DNA of 64,000 bases from positions 2,390,001 through 2,454,000 of the forward strand of contig NZ_AP025627.1 of NCBI RefSeq assembly GCF_022846435.1. The letters are read 5' to 3'. A program made the translations under genes and the position numbers. This DNA comes from Parageobacillus sp. KH3-4 (lineage in GTDB: Bacteria > Bacillota > Bacilli > Bacillales > Anoxybacillaceae). The notes under the pieces are model-generated. The model did not search any database. It saw only the letters and a list, made by a program, of their open reading frames with translations, and was not told the origin of the DNA. Shown here piece by piece: positions 36,605-46,877 of the stretch. Within the stretch, counting starts at the first letter, position 1; each line of letters starts with the position of its first letter.

Positions 36605-36994
36605 CGCTCTCTCCCCCTCGTACAATTGCATTACTTTTACTTTTTTTCATTGTACCATAATAATGATCATTTATTTCTAAATTTTGTATGTCAAACTCAC
36701 ACATAAAATCAATATTTTTTCCTGCTCAAAATGCGAACAGTTAACAATCTGGTTATGAAAGTGTTTGTTTTTAATAGTGTTTTTTTAGAAAATGAAATAT
36801 TTACTACATAGTTTAATAAGAATTACATAAAGCAACATGAGAATATAAGATTATTAAGATATAGGAAGAAATCGAAAAATAAGATGCATCGGACTATATG
36901 TCGGTCGAGTGGCATGAAAGGATAAATATTTTTCACCAACAATTCTAGGCGAGCCATCTATCACTTTTTCCAGTTTGGCTCATCATCGTTCGCT
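36605..36994. other. Intergenic stretch upstream of dhaK
   Basis: This AT-rich stretch should hold the dhaKLM promoter (minus strand). I see no gene, no clear cre and no structured leader in it. Confidence 0.4.
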
Positions 36995-37033
36995 GAAAAA
37001 TAAAAACCCCATGCCCGAATCTTCGGAATGGGG
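36995..37033 (-). terminator. Terminator of the YhdH-type reductase gene
   Basis: CCCCAT (37007-37012) and CCGAA pair with TTCGG and ATGGGG (37028-37033). On the minus strand the hairpin is followed by TTTTTATTTTTC. It lies 30 bases after the stop of the reductase gene. Confidence 0.85.
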
Positions 37034-37063
37034 ATATATATGCAGTCGAATGACTATCCATCA

Positions 37064-38056
37064 TTATGATAGTCTTACCATCGTTCTTCCGCGCAGTTTG
37101 CCCTTTAAAATATTCGATAAAGCTTCAGGAAGCTGCTCAAGAGTAATTTCCTGCGCAATCGATTCTAATAGTCTATCAGGTTTTAAATCGCTGGCCATTC
37201 GTTCCCAAATTTGTTTCCGTAATTCCATCGGGCAATAAACGGAATCAATGCCTAACAAACTGACGCCGCGAAGAATAAACGGAAAAACGGTGGTTGGAAC
37301 GTCTGTGCCGCCTGTTAGCCCACTGACTGCTACAGCACCGCCATATTGAATATGACTTAGCACCGTCGCCAACGTTCTGCCGCCGACAGGATCAACGGCC
37401 GCCGCCCAACGTTGTTTATCTAACGGCCGAATTTTCTCAGCACATACGTCTTCCCGGGAAAGAATTTCTTTCGCGCCGAGTTCGCGCAAATATTCATGCT
37501 CCGTTTCTTTGCCTGTGCTCGCGACCACTTCATAGCCCCGTTTTGCCAGCATCGAAACCGCCAAGCTGCCGACACCGCCGGTTGCCCCAGTGACGAGTAC
37601 CTTTCCTTTTTCCGGTGACAGTCCGTTTTCCTCCAAGCGATGAACCGACAGTGCCGCAGTAAACCCTGCCGTTCCTAGCGCCATCGCTTCTTTTAATGTC
37701 AATCCTTTTGGAAGCGGGACGAGCCAATCCCCAGGAATACGGGCGTATTCACTGTATCCCCCGTAATGAGTCACACCAATTTCATAGCCAGTCGCAATGA
37801 CTTCGTCCCCTTCTTTAAAACGCGGATCGTTCGAAGAAACTACAATGCCAGCCAGATCAATCCCCGGGATAAACGGATATGTTTTTACAATTTTGCCATC
37901 GGGAATGCACGCCAATCCGTCTTTATAGTTGACGCTGGAATATTGGACTTTTATCAGGACATCCCCTTCTGGCAATTCATCCATAGTAACAGTTTGTACA
38001 TTGACGGTAAAATCCGTTTCCGTTTTGTTCACTACTAACGCTTTGAATTCGCTCAC
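37064..38056 (-). CDS. YhdH/AcuI-family quinone oxidoreductase-like reductase (acrylyl-CoA reductase type)
   Basis: This 330-residue zinc-free medium-chain reductase has YSSVNYKDGLA near residue 40, PGIDLAGIV, the glycine-rich NADPH site VTGATGGVGSLAVSMLAKRGY, and a C-terminal GRTMVRL ending. YhdH/AcuI enzymes reduce acrylyl-CoA to propionyl-CoA with NADPH; many homologues have unknown substrates. Translation starts at GTG with AAGGGGGATG upstream. It is a single gene with its own terminator. A link to the nearby beta-alanine genes is possible but not shown. Confidence 0.8.
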   Translation of the reverse strand: MSEFKALVVNKTETDFTVNVQTVTMDELPEGDVLIKVQYSSVNYKDGLACIPDGKIVKTYPFIPGIDLAGIVVSSNDPRFKEGDEVIATGYEIGVTHYGGYSEYARIPGDWLVPLPKGLTLKEAMALGTAGFTAALSVHRLEENGLSPEKGKVLVTGATGGVGSLAVSMLAKRGYEVVASTGKETEHEYLRELGAKEILSREDVCAEKIRPLDKQRWAAAVDPVGGRTLATVLSHIQYGGAVAVSGLTGGTDVPTTVFPFILRGVSLLGIDSVYCPMELRKQIWERMASDLKPDRLLESIAQEITLEQLPEALSNILKGKLRGRTMVRLS

Positions 38057-38601
38057 AAGACATCCCCCTTAAAATTTTCCATATTCTTGACTTTACGATA
38101 GCAAAATTATTCTTGCCGGTCAAAATATTTTGCTGCTCCGGTCATTTTAGTTTCAACCGTTTACGTCTAATAGAAATTGCATGCCTACCCATTTTTTCGA
38201 TGAACGTGACGTGCACAGGAGGGGAACACACACATGCGGCCTAACTATACTTCATATTTTTGCTAATATATCCGATAAAACCATCCCTGTTCTACGTATC
38301 CGCCCATACATGAACAATCTTCTTCCTTTTGGAAAAGAAGTCCATTTGTTTACTGTCCATGGTAAGGCAGGAAAAGCTCTTTTTTACACATATTCTCTAA
38401 CACTGCTTTTCATTTATTTCCTCCCCCTCTAAATTCCATATAAATAATGCTCATAATATTATATTTTTATACCAATATCCAATTGACCAAGCTATTAAGT
38501 TAAATTTTCAAGAATTATCAATCTATTTATTTGAAATCGCTTACTATCGCCTCTTATAATTTGTAATAGAAAGTATTTCAGCATGAAAGGAAAGGATAGC
38601 T
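38057..38601. other. Intergenic stretch between divergent genes
   Basis: This 545-base gap separates the reductase (minus) from the acetamidase (plus). Short open frames here lack ribosome binding sites and family resemblance. Promoters for both genes must lie here, but none is distinctive. Confidence 0.4.
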
Positions 38602-39906
38602 ATGGAAGCGAAACAAACCGTATTTGTCAACGAGTTCACCAACGGAATTTTAGATCCTAACGGGGAAATGCTCGGTCCCGTGCAAGATGGCGGGTATATT
38701 GTTGCCAATACAACTCCTGGATGCTGGGGGCCGATGATCACTCCTTGTATTCGCGGCGGCCATGAAGTCACAAAGCCTGTTTTCGTGGACGGAGCTGAAG
38801 TAGGTGATGCGATCGCAATTAAAATTAAATCGATCCGCGTCACTTCTATTGCTACATCTTCCGGGAACGATAAGCCAATGGAAGGAAGATTTGTAGGAGA
38901 CCCGTTTGTCGCCGTGAAATGTCCTGAATGCAAGACAATGTATCCAGAAACAAAAATAGAAGGAATAGGACCGAAAGCAATTCGTTGCGCCAATTGCGGG
39001 GCGGACGTCACCCCATTTGTGTTTACGAACGGTTATACGATGGCATTTGATTCCAACAAACAAGTCGGCATCACGTTGCATAAAGAAGCGGCAGAACACA
39101 TCGCCCAACAAGGCCGCTATTACATGGCGACGCCGGACAACTCAGTGCAAAATCCGATCGTCACTTTTGCTCCTCATGATTTAGTCGGAACCATTGCCAG
39201 ACTTCGCCCATTCCTTGGACAGCTTGGCACAACGCCTGCCCGGCCGTTTCCAGACTCGCACAATGCGGGCGACTTCGGGCAGTTTCTGATCGATGCTCCG
39301 CATGAATATGGAATCACAAAAGAACAACTCGAAGACCGTACAGACGGACATATGGATATTAATCGCGTGCGGGAAGGCGCCGTTTTGATTTGCCCTGTGA
39401 AAGTGCGTGGCGGCGGCGTTTATCTCGGAGATATGCACGCCATGCAAGGAGACGGAGAAATTGCAGGACATACAACCGATGTTGCCGGCATCGTAACGCT
39501 TCAAGTCAAAGTTATCAAAGGTCTGACGATCGATGGTCCAATTCTTTTGCCCGCCGCAGAAGATCTTCCCTATTTAGCAAAACCAATAACGAAACAAGAA
39601 AAAGAGATCGCGCTTGATCTTGCGCAAACATGGGGTGTGAAAAAGCTGGAAGAATCCCTTCCGATTTCCTTTATCGGAACAGGCGCAAACCTGAACGAAG
39701 CGACAGAAAACGGATTACAAAGAGCGGCGAAAGTGTTGGGCATTTCCGTACCTGAGGTGATGAACCGCGCAACAATCACTGGCGCGATTGAGATCGGCAG
39801 ACACCCAGGAGTCGTCACCGTTACATTTTTATGTCCTGTCCATTATTTGGACGAAATTGGCCTTACGACGCTGATACGCGATCAATATCGCGATGTTTTG
39901 GAATGA
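38602..39906 (+). CDS. Acetamidase/formamidase family protein with zinc-ribbon-like insert
   Basis: The 434-residue amidase family (FmdA/AmdA) hydrolyses short amides to acid and ammonia. Family blocks seen are TTPGCWGPMI near residue 35, GRYYMATPDNS, RPFPDSHNAGDFG and CPVKVRGGGVYLGDMHAMQGDGE. An extra CPECKTMYPETK and IRCANCGADV pair (about residues 113-140) gives a Cys4 pattern like a zinc ribbon, which is unusual for the family. AAAGGAAAGGAT precedes the ATG and a terminator follows. It is a single gene. The physiological amide is unknown. Confidence 0.82.
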   Translation: MEAKQTVFVNEFTNGILDPNGEMLGPVQDGGYIVANTTPGCWGPMITPCIRGGHEVTKPVFVDGAEVGDAIAIKIKSIRVTSIATSSGNDKPMEGRFVGDPFVAVKCPECKTMYPETKIEGIGPKAIRCANCGADVTPFVFTNGYTMAFDSNKQVGITLHKEAAEHIAQQGRYYMATPDNSVQNPIVTFAPHDLVGTIARLRPFLGQLGTTPARPFPDSHNAGDFGQFLIDAPHEYGITKEQLEDRTDGHMDINRVREGAVLICPVKVRGGGVYLGDMHAMQGDGEIAGHTTDVAGIVTLQVKVIKGLTIDGPILLPAAEDLPYLAKPITKQEKEIALDLAQTWGVKKLEESLPISFIGTGANLNEATENGLQRAAKVLGISVPEVMNRATITGAIEIGRHPGVVTVTFLCPVHYLDEIGLTTLIRDQYRDVLE

Positions 39907-40016
39907 ACGATATTAAATGAAGAAATAGGAATATGTAGCGGAAAACAATAACTTTTCGCGCAAAAATAAGACTATTGACAAAATCTTCTCTGGATCCTCA
40001 TTCACGCTATAAAACC

Positions 40017-40057
40017 GCCAGCTCTCTTTTCAAAAAAGAGCTGGCCTAATTTTTTTC
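40017..40057 (+). terminator. Terminator of the acetamidase gene
   Basis: GCCAGCTCT (40017-40025) pairs with AGAGCTGGC (40037-40045), followed by CTAATTTTTTT. Confidence 0.88.
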
Positions 40058-40191
40058 GATATTGTATGCCTAAAAAGAATCTTAAACGTGACAACTTTTC
40101 AAACATTGCCCCAAACCGATGATGATTGCCGCAGCTTTGTAGTATAGTGAAATGGAGAAATATTTCACATGTAACTAGGAGGAAACAGACG

Positions 40192-40494
40192 ATGATTGTG
40201 CACGAATTGATTGGTACAGAAACATTGTTTGCCGAGCAACTGAAAGAAGGGTACTACGTGATTCGTGAAAAATACAACAAGTTGGATGTTCAGCCGCAAG
40301 ACACCGGTGCGTTTCAGCAAATCGACTGTGGAACAGAAGAAATCATTACCGTTGTTTTTGACCCAGGCACCGACTATTCCCTCATTTGTTTAGGCACATA
40401 TACATTCGAAGCGAAAGCCCCTTCCCTTTCTGAATTGTGGCAAACACTTAAAATAAAACACCAAGATCTTTTTCAGCAAGGAATCTCTGTCTAG
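40192..40494 (+). CDS. Hypothetical protein, 100 residues
   Basis: The frame is open further upstream, but the ATG at 40192 (MIVHELIGTETLF) has TAGGAGGAAACAG directly before it and is the likely start. The product is soluble and acidic, with a beta-rich centre (EEIITVVFDPGTDYSLICLG). It has no recognised family. It stands alone, with about 285 bases before it and no partner after it. Confidence 0.6.
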   Translation: MIVHELIGTETLFAEQLKEGYYVIREKYNKLDVQPQDTGAFQQIDCGTEEIITVVFDPGTDYSLICLGTYTFEAKAPSLSELWQTLKIKHQDLFQQGISV

Positions 40495-40941
40495 TTTTTG
40501 TATCTCTAGATCGGATGCACTTGATATAGTAAATCGAACCCCTTTACCTGCATTTTACTCCCGCAAAAATCGGCGGACAGGAATGCCTCAAAAAATAATT
40601 GTTGCTATACAACTAGAATTTTTGAATAAAATCGTCAAACGTCCAAACCGTGGATACATCAACATCACACTTTCGTTCATGAAAGCAATCAGTACTACAC
40701 ACCTATAGCCATTGCTGAATCGTGCATAAAACGGTATTTCCATAAAATAGAGCCGAACTGCCATCGTTCGTTATCTCGCCTGCTCTGCCGCAGATCGGCG
40801 ATTAGTTTAAAAGAAAGCAGGGAACAGATGTATTCCCTGCTTTTTTTCCACACTCACTCCATGCGTACCAAACCGATCAGCCCCATAGAGACTGATTAAC
40901 CAACTGGGAGATCACTTTCTATCTCTTGAAGCAAACACATT
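40495..40941. other. Stretch without a recognisable gene, carrying a plus-strand terminator
   Basis: No convincing gene is seen. AAAGCAGGGAA pairs with TTCCCTGCTTT at 40814-40843, followed by more T, a good plus-strand terminator about 320 bases after the hypothetical gene. It may end that transcript or a lost gene. Confidence 0.5.
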
Positions 40942-41241
40942 TTAGCTCAAATATTGCCCCGCCTCTTTTGGAAACACCTGTAACACATAAATGAACCTCT
41001 GGCGGCCAGGGTTTGTTGTTTTTACAATGTTTCCGCGAATGATCATTCCTGCTTTCGCATAAGAACGAACAAGCGGGATAATGGATATCGTATATTGTTT
41101 TCCGATTTCGGCGTGTTTACATCTCATCGTCGCGGCGGAAACATCGGTGATTTGAAATAGACTGTTTACTTGCGATCCTCGAACACACCTTCGTTTAGAA
41201 AAAAAGTAGATAAAAGAGAAGCGATAACCGCTTCTTTCCAC
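40942..41241 (-). pseudogene. Remnant of a PilZ-like domain gene
   Basis: The last 80 residues resemble a PilZ c-di-GMP-binding domain: TDVSAATMRCKHAEIGKQY (compare D-S-A-G-G-M-R), then MIIRGNIVKTTNPGRQRFI and YVLQVF. The N-terminal RxxxR part is not in this frame. Upstream on the same strand another frame reads KMRFYAPFEE. So the gene is probably broken by a frameshift near 41240. No ribosome binding site precedes the open part. The family call comes from a few motif words. Confidence 0.4.
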
Positions 41242-41567
41242 TTAGTTTCTATATAAACTGACACTTGACATAACGGGCACGCATGATTATCTCTTCAAAA
41301 GGTGCATAAAAACGCATTTTTTCTATTAGTCCATCTTTGTTTCCTGCATATAAATTGAATAGGTTCATGCTGTTGTCTTATACATAGTGAACCAATAATT
41401 GTAAATGTTAATAAGCCAAGTAAAATAATGGCCCATGAAAACCTATCCAATCAAGTAATCCTCCTGTATAAAAAATGCAGAAGCCCGTTGACCTTTTCTT
41501 TTTTAGGATAACGAATAAAGTAGTGCCCGCAATTTTATTAAAATCATTGCGAGCACCATCTTATTAC

Positions 41568-42923
41568 TTATTTAATTTTCCATAATGCATTTGTTAACGT
41601 ATTTATTAAGAAGGAGAGATCGTCGTCCTCAATATTCAGCGGCGGCGATAATGTTAGCACGTTGTTGTATCCAGCAACAGTCGTGCCGTTTTTGCCAATA
41701 ATCAAGCCGTTTTCTTTACAAATGCCAATCGCTTTATTCACAAACGAAACATCAAGAGGCTCTTTTGTGTCTTTGTCGGCGACTAGTTCAATTCCAATTA
41801 ACAAGCCTTTTCCGCGCACATCGCCAACATAAGGGTGGTCTTGCAGTTTATTTTTTAATTCACTTAACAGCCATTCACCTGCTTCCCGCGAACGCTCAAA
41901 CAAATTTTCCCTTTCCATAATTTCAATATTTTTCAATGCTAAAGCGCATGCTGCAGGACTACCGCCGAACGTGTTAACATGGCGGAAATAGTCGTATTCT
42001 TCTGTTCCTTTAAACGCCTCATAAATCTCTTTTCGAACAGCGGTTGCTGATAATGGCAAGTAAGCGCTCGTAATTCCTTTTGCCATCGTAATAATATCCG
42101 GCTTTACCCCATAGTTTATGAATCCAAACGCTTTGCCTGTCCGCCCAAATCCGCAAATCACTTCATCCACAATCAACAGGGCGCCATGTTTTTCGCACAC
42201 TTCTTTTACGGCTTTCATATATCCTTCCGGCGGCATCAGCACTCCCCCACCGGTGATAATCGGCTCCATGATGACCGCCGCAATCGTTTCGCTCAACTCC
42301 CATGTCATCACTTCGTCCATTACTTTGACGGACCGTAAATCCCGCGGATTTTCCGCCTGATCATTGTCGCGGTAGCTGTCTGGAGGCGGCACATGAATAA
42401 ACCCAGGCGCAAGCGGTTCATATTTGTACTTCCGTTGCGCTTGACCCGTTGCGGCAAGAGCTCCCAGCGAATTTCCATGATATGCCCGATACCGGGAAAT
42501 AATCTTATATCGGTTATACTCTCCTCTTTGCTGATGATATTGCCTTGCGATTTTGAATGCAGTTTCATTAGCTTCGGAACCGCTGTTGGAAAAGAAAATG
42601 ACATATTCATCCCCTAACAACTCATTTAATTTTTCGCCAAGCTGAATAGCCGGTATATGACTTTGCGTAAGCGGAAAGTACGCAAGTTTTTTTAGCTGTT
42701 CATAAGCTGCTTCCGCTAATTCCTCACGTCCATATCCTACATTCACGCACCATAATCCCGCCATCGCATCTAAATATTTTTTTCCAGTGAGGTCGGTAAC
42801 CCAACATCCTTTCGCTTCTGTCACTACTAGCGTTTCATCAGGATTATAAGGTCTCATCGAATGCCATATATATTGACTATCTTTTGTCAGCCATTGTTGC
42901 TCATTTTGATGAATTTGAGCCAA
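41568..42923 (-). CDS. Class III aminotransferase, omega-amino acid (beta-alanine):pyruvate type
   Basis: The 451-residue PLP enzyme has the fold-type I class III blocks: SNSGSEANETAFKIARQYH near residue 112, YRAYHGNS, the Asp that contacts PLP in LLIVDEVICGFGRTG, and the Schiff-base lysine in TMAKGITSAYLP. WCVNVGYGREELAEAA near residue 58 is typical of beta-alanine/omega-amino acid aminotransferases. It would convert beta-alanine to malonate semialdehyde. Translation starts at TTG with a GAAGGGAAGAG site. It follows the semialdehyde dehydrogenase gene on the same strand, which matches this role. Confidence 0.82.
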   Translation of the reverse strand: MAQIHQNEQQWLTKDSQYIWHSMRPYNPDETLVVTEAKGCWVTDLTGKKYLDAMAGLWCVNVGYGREELAEAAYEQLKKLAYFPLTQSHIPAIQLGEKLNELLGDEYVIFFSNSGSEANETAFKIARQYHQQRGEYNRYKIISRYRAYHGNSLGALAATGQAQRKYKYEPLAPGFIHVPPPDSYRDNDQAENPRDLRSVKVMDEVMTWELSETIAAVIMEPIITGGGVLMPPEGYMKAVKEVCEKHGALLIVDEVICGFGRTGKAFGFINYGVKPDIITMAKGITSAYLPLSATAVRKEIYEAFKGTEEYDYFRHVNTFGGSPAACALALKNIEIMERENLFERSREAGEWLLSELKNKLQDHPYVGDVRGKGLLIGIELVADKDTKEPLDVSFVNKAIGICKENGLIIGKNGTTVAGYNNVLTLSPPLNIEDDDLSFLINTLTNALWKIK

Positions 42924-43055
42924 TTTCTCTTCCCTTCTTTCTATTGTAAAGTAAACTCCCTTCCACCTAGGCTTTATGTTAAAGCAGAGGGATTTTTTGG
43001 TAACATCCTACCAAGTGAGTAAATCCGTTCTTGCCCAGCTCCTTTCAAGATCGTG

Positions 43056-44522
43056 TTAAAAATCGAATCGAGAGGTAATCATTTTTTTGCGTGTATAGAA
43101 GTTCACTCCATCTTTTCCGTTTACATGAAGATCACCGTAAAACGAATCTTTCCAACCGGAGAACGGGAAGAACGCCATCGTTGCCGGTACGCCGACATTG
43201 ATTCCTAACATTCCCGCATCCGCTTCTTCACGGAATTTACGGACAGCTTTTGCGTCTTTCGTATAAATGGTCGCGCCATTTCCATATCGAGATTTGCGAA
43301 TATATTCAAGCGCTTCGTCCAAATCTTTGGCACGCAGCAAGCTAAGGACAGGCGCAAAGATTTCTTCTTTGGCAATCGTCATATCTGGCGTGACGTGATC
43401 AAAAATCGTTGGACCAAGGAAGTTTCCTTCTGGCATTTCCTCGATTTCTTTGCGTCCGTCCCGAATAAGTGTCGCCCCTTCTTCAATCCCTTTTTGAATG
43501 TAGCCTAATACTTTTTCACGATGGGACTGACGAATCACCGGAGTTAAAAGCACTTCCGGATCCATGCCATTTCCGATAACAATTTCATCCGTCTTTTGCT
43601 TGAGCAGCTGTACAAACTGATTATTGTCGCCGACCACAACAACCGCGCTGCAAGCCATACAACGCTGCCCTGCGCTTCCAAAAGCGGAACTGATCACGTG
43701 CTGCACCGCTGTTTCTACATCAGCATCAGGCATGACGATATGATGGTTTTTTGCTCCAGAAAGCGCTTGCACCCGCTTTCCTTGTGCCGCTGCACGCTCA
43801 TATACATACTTGGCGACGGGCTGGGAACCGACAAAAGAAATAGCTTGAACATCCTCGTGATCGATGAGGGCATTAACGACATCATGCGCTCCATGAACGA
43901 CATTGAGCACTCCTTCTGGCGCCCCAGCCTTTGTAAACAACTCAGCCAGTTTATTGGCTAAAATTGGCGTTTTTTCGGATGGCTTTAATATGAACGTATT
44001 CCCGCAAGCAATCGCCAATGGAAACATCCAAAGAGGAACCATCATTGGGAAATTAAACGGCGTAATTCCAGCGACTACCCCTAAAGGATAACGGAACATT
44101 TCAGAATCAATGCCTTCCGCAATTCCCGATAGCGATTCCCCCATCATTAGTGTTGGAGCGCCTGCGGCAAATTCTACGCACTCAATTCCCCTTTGAATTT
44201 CGCCGTACGCTTCTTTATATGCTTTGCCGTTCTCTTGAACAACAAGCGTTGCCAATTCTTCATGATGCTCGTTCAATAAATGATGGAATATAAACATAAT
44301 CCGCGCCCGCTTAGGAACCGGTGTGTTTTTCCATGTTTCAAATGCATTTTTGGCAGCTCGGACAGCTCTGTCAACATCTTCCTTCGTCGAAATCGGAACC
44401 CGCGCCAGCACCTCCCTTGTCGCCGGATTCGTCACTTCCAACGTCTCTGTCCCGCTTGATTCTACCCATTGTCCATTAATGAAGTTTTTCAAAATAGTTG
44501 TTTCGTTTTTTATCACTGTCAC
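43056..44522 (-). CDS. mmsA: CoA-acylating methylmalonate/malonate-semialdehyde dehydrogenase
   Basis: The 488-residue aldehyde dehydrogenase has the catalytic cysteine in [15 protein letters not shown], the MMSDH hallmark, rather than the Glu-plus-Cys pattern of hydrolytic ALDHs. Other blocks are [18 protein letters not shown] and [15 protein letters not shown]. It oxidises malonate semialdehyde to acetyl-CoA with release of CO2, or methylmalonate semialdehyde to propionyl-CoA. The GTG start has AAAAGGAGG upstream. It is the first of a two-gene unit with the aminotransferase, completing beta-alanine breakdown. The iolA name would apply in inositol operons, which are not seen here. Confidence 0.88.
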   Translation of the reverse strand: MTVIKNETTILKNFINGQWVESSGTETLEVTNPATREVLARVPISTKEDVDRAVRAAKNAFETWKNTPVPKRARIMFIFHHLLNEHHEELATLVVQENGKAYKEAYGEIQRGIECVEFAAGAPTLMMGESLSGIAEGIDSEMFRYPLGVVAGITPFNFPMMVPLWMFPLAIACGNTFILKPSEKTPILANKLAELFTKAGAPEGVLNVVHGAHDVVNALIDHEDVQAISFVGSQPVAKYVYERAAAQGKRVQALSGAKNHHIVMPDADVETAVQHVISSAFGSAGQRCMACSAVVVVGDNNQFVQLLKQKTDEIVIGNGMDPEVLLTPVIRQSHREKVLGYIQKGIEEGATLIRDGRKEIEEMPEGNFLGPTIFDHVTPDMTIAKEEIFAPVLSLLRAKDLDEALEYIRKSRYGNGATIYTKDAKAVRKFREEADAGMLGINVGVPATMAFFPFSGWKDSFYGDLHVNGKDGVNFYTRKKMITSRFDF

Positions 44523-45313
44523 CGCGAAAACCTCCTTTTTCTATAAGATTATTCAAAATTATTTGGCTTTACCAAAATTATCTCTTAATTTCCAATATCC
44601 TTCATTAGACAAAACGTAAAAATTATACATATGTTCATTCCACAATATGACCAGGGCGCCTTTTCCAAACGATGTTTAAAACTTCTCTACTTTTGTAGCG
44701 GGTTCACTTGTAAAATGCGAAATGATAAAACACGCATCCATCACAGACTAAATCGCAAAATATTCATAAATGAACTGACTAACCATTCACATTAAAAAAG
44801 CTGACTCAAAATACGATTGATCCTAAATATGCTACAGCAATAAATATAAAGTGACTATCAAGAAGCAAATGGAACTGCCGGCTTGGCTAAAGGAAACATT
44901 TAAAGATGGCCATTGCCATTAATGAAGAAATAATGGCCTACCGCACCTCTAGTGGAAAAGCAAGGGAAAATAAGGGATTTGCCACTACTGTCTTGGCCGC
45001 CAACAGAATTAAAATGCAAAATTGATTCTGCTCTTCTGCCAAAATGGAAGAATAACATTAAAGAAGTTATTAAAATCCCGAAAGGCACGGAACTCGGCTT
45101 TCTTATCGCCATCTTCACAGCAATCGTTCCATGCTGGAAAAGTCTACTATCCGAAAACATTATCTTCCAAAAATTCTATATGCTTAGTATGGAAGCTGGA
45201 TGAATAAGGAAAAAGTCCTGGTTATCATTTGGAAAATAGTAATATATCATGATTTATCCTTATTTTACTTATGTTACCATTTAAATAGTGTACAAATGGG
45301 GGAGGGAATAAAG
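44523..45313. other. Long stretch without a recognisable gene
   Basis: Short open frames on both strands (such as 44952-45203 plus and 44900-45160 minus) lack ribosome binding sites and familiar motifs. One plus-strand frame reads VTIKKQMELPAWLKETF before stops, which may be gene debris. The toxin-locus promoter must lie near its right end. Confidence 0.4.
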
Positions 45314-45628
45314 GTGTCATCCTTATTGGAATCTATTGAAAAAGAAGCAAAGCGCCGGTCTTATGCAGCCATGATCCGCTGCCTTCCATCCTATCAGGGG
45401 CAAGTAGAGGAAGCATTGGATGAATTTCACCATGGCTCGCATTCCTTTTACCGCGCAAATGACGAGTATGCTCCACATTGGCAGGGAGAGTCGAGGGGAG
45501 CGTATGAACTAGTATACTGGGACTTGCGGCAAATCGAGACACGTATTTATGCGACCGCAGATGATCTTCTTCATGAAATAAGCAGGGAAATCGCCCAAAT
45601 TCGGCGAAAGATAGAGGAACGGCAATGA
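45314..45628 (+). CDS. WXG-like YwqH-type partner of an LXG toxin
   Basis: The 104-residue helical protein starts at GTG behind GGGGGAGGG. It has an early SYAAMIRCLPSYQG helix and a central HWQGESRGAYE turn like the W-x-G motif of type VII secretion substrates. Such small proteins pair with LXG toxins to bring them to the secretion apparatus. The stop overlaps the next ATG as ATGA, so the two genes are coupled. It is the only part of the toxin locus that still looks intact. The family call rests on size, motif and context. Confidence 0.65.
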   Translation: MSSLLESIEKEAKRRSYAAMIRCLPSYQGQVEEALDEFHHGSHSFYRANDEYAPHWQGESRGAYELVYWDLRQIETRIYATADDLLHEISREIAQIRRKIEERQ

Positions 45629-46855
45629 CGACGATCCGAGTCAAACCAGAAGAGCTGGAAACGGTAGCGAAGCATGTTCCTGATGCAGAAGGCGCCTGCC
45701 AGCGTGCGCGTACCTTGCTTTCCTGGGAACTTCCCTCTCTAGCCATAGAGATTCCCGGCATCGGCTCTGCCGCCATCCATGAGCTTACAGATGAACTGCT
45801 TCATTGGCTCCGGCGCTATGAAGAAAAGCTGAATGAAGCGGAGGAGCTGCTGTACCGGGCAGCTGCGGCAATAAGACAGGCAGACCAAACGCTTGCTGAC
45901 AACATGAAAGAATTCGGTCTGGAGCTTCTTGGCTGGTATGACTTGCAGCGATTGTTTGGAGAATACGACCCAATCACTGGAGAACGGATTTCAGGATGGG
46001 GCCGTCTGTTTGCGGGAGGAATGTTATTGTTGTCCGTCATTCCTCCAGCCAAAGGAGCGGGCGTCGCCGGCAAAGCGGGAATCAAGGGAGCGAAAGCGGC
46101 AGGAACCGCAGCGGATGTTTCCAATTGGTCTCACAAATGAAATATGTTCTCCGTTATGATAAAATCTTGCCAGCCCTGCAAGCGGTATACCACCAAGTCG
46201 TAAAGGCACCGATTACCAACACGATCCGTTCGTTCAAAAAGCAATGGAATGATCTTCTTGACAGTGTGCGATCTGTCCAATGGCAGCCGGCCTTGGCGGG
46301 AATTGGTCCATCGTCCCGTATATGGATGAGCGAAGCCAAGAAAGAAATAAAAGAAACGACGATGAACATGATTGGCAAAACTAGGGGTGCGATGGTTCAT
46401 AAAGGATAGATAAAGGGATAAATGAAAGTCTTAGGAATAAGCCTGGGGTAGTGAGGAAAGTTTAAGTTTTAATTTCGATAGAAGTCTTCAAATGCAAACA
46501 AAACTAATGTACAATAAAGCGCCATTGGAATTATTCCAAAAGAGAGTCGAGATAAACTTATTGAAAAAAATTCAATTCTTTTGATGACTTTAGAAGAGAG
46601 TTTTGGAAATGCATTGCAAATTCGAGTTATGCCAAAGAATTTAATAGTCGAAATATTGCACGGATGTTAGAAGGGAACGCACCTATTGCTCCAAAGATTG
46701 AACATTACGGAAAAAATAATTCATATATACTTCACCATAAACAGCCTATTGAGAAAGGTGGAGAAGTTTATAATCTTGATAATCTAATTATTACATCACC
46801 TAAAATGCACCAAATTATTTTAGACCCTGTATACCACTTTGGTAAAAAAGGGTGA
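45625..46855 (+). pseudogene. Broken WXG/LXG polymorphic toxin with pre-toxin and HNH nuclease domains
   Basis: Three stretches together form one polymorphic toxin. Residues 1-110 from ATG 45625 are a WXG-like helical part (MTTIRVKPEELETVAK). Next is a pre-toxin TG domain (YDPITGERISGWGRLFAGG) that hits a stop at 46138-46140. The next frame carries on as KYVLRYDKILPALQ to a stop at 46407-46409. After a gap, the frame ending at 46855 gives a colicin/pyocin-type HNH DNase: FRREFWKCIANSSYAKEF, IARMLEGNAPIAP, and the metal site in YILHHKQPIEKGGEVYNLD with TSPKMHQ. At least two frameshifts make it inactive as sequenced. Confidence 0.75.
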
Positions 46856-46877
46856 TATCCTAAAAAGAGTGAATATT

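Noticed and set aside
36605-36994. Possible riboswitch upstream of dhaK
   Set aside because: No stable stem arrangement, terminator or conserved aptamer core could be seen in this AT-rich leader.
44900-45203. Overlapping plus and minus open frames before the toxin locus
   Set aside because: No ribosome binding sites or recognisable domains; one could be debris but none can be supported as a gene.
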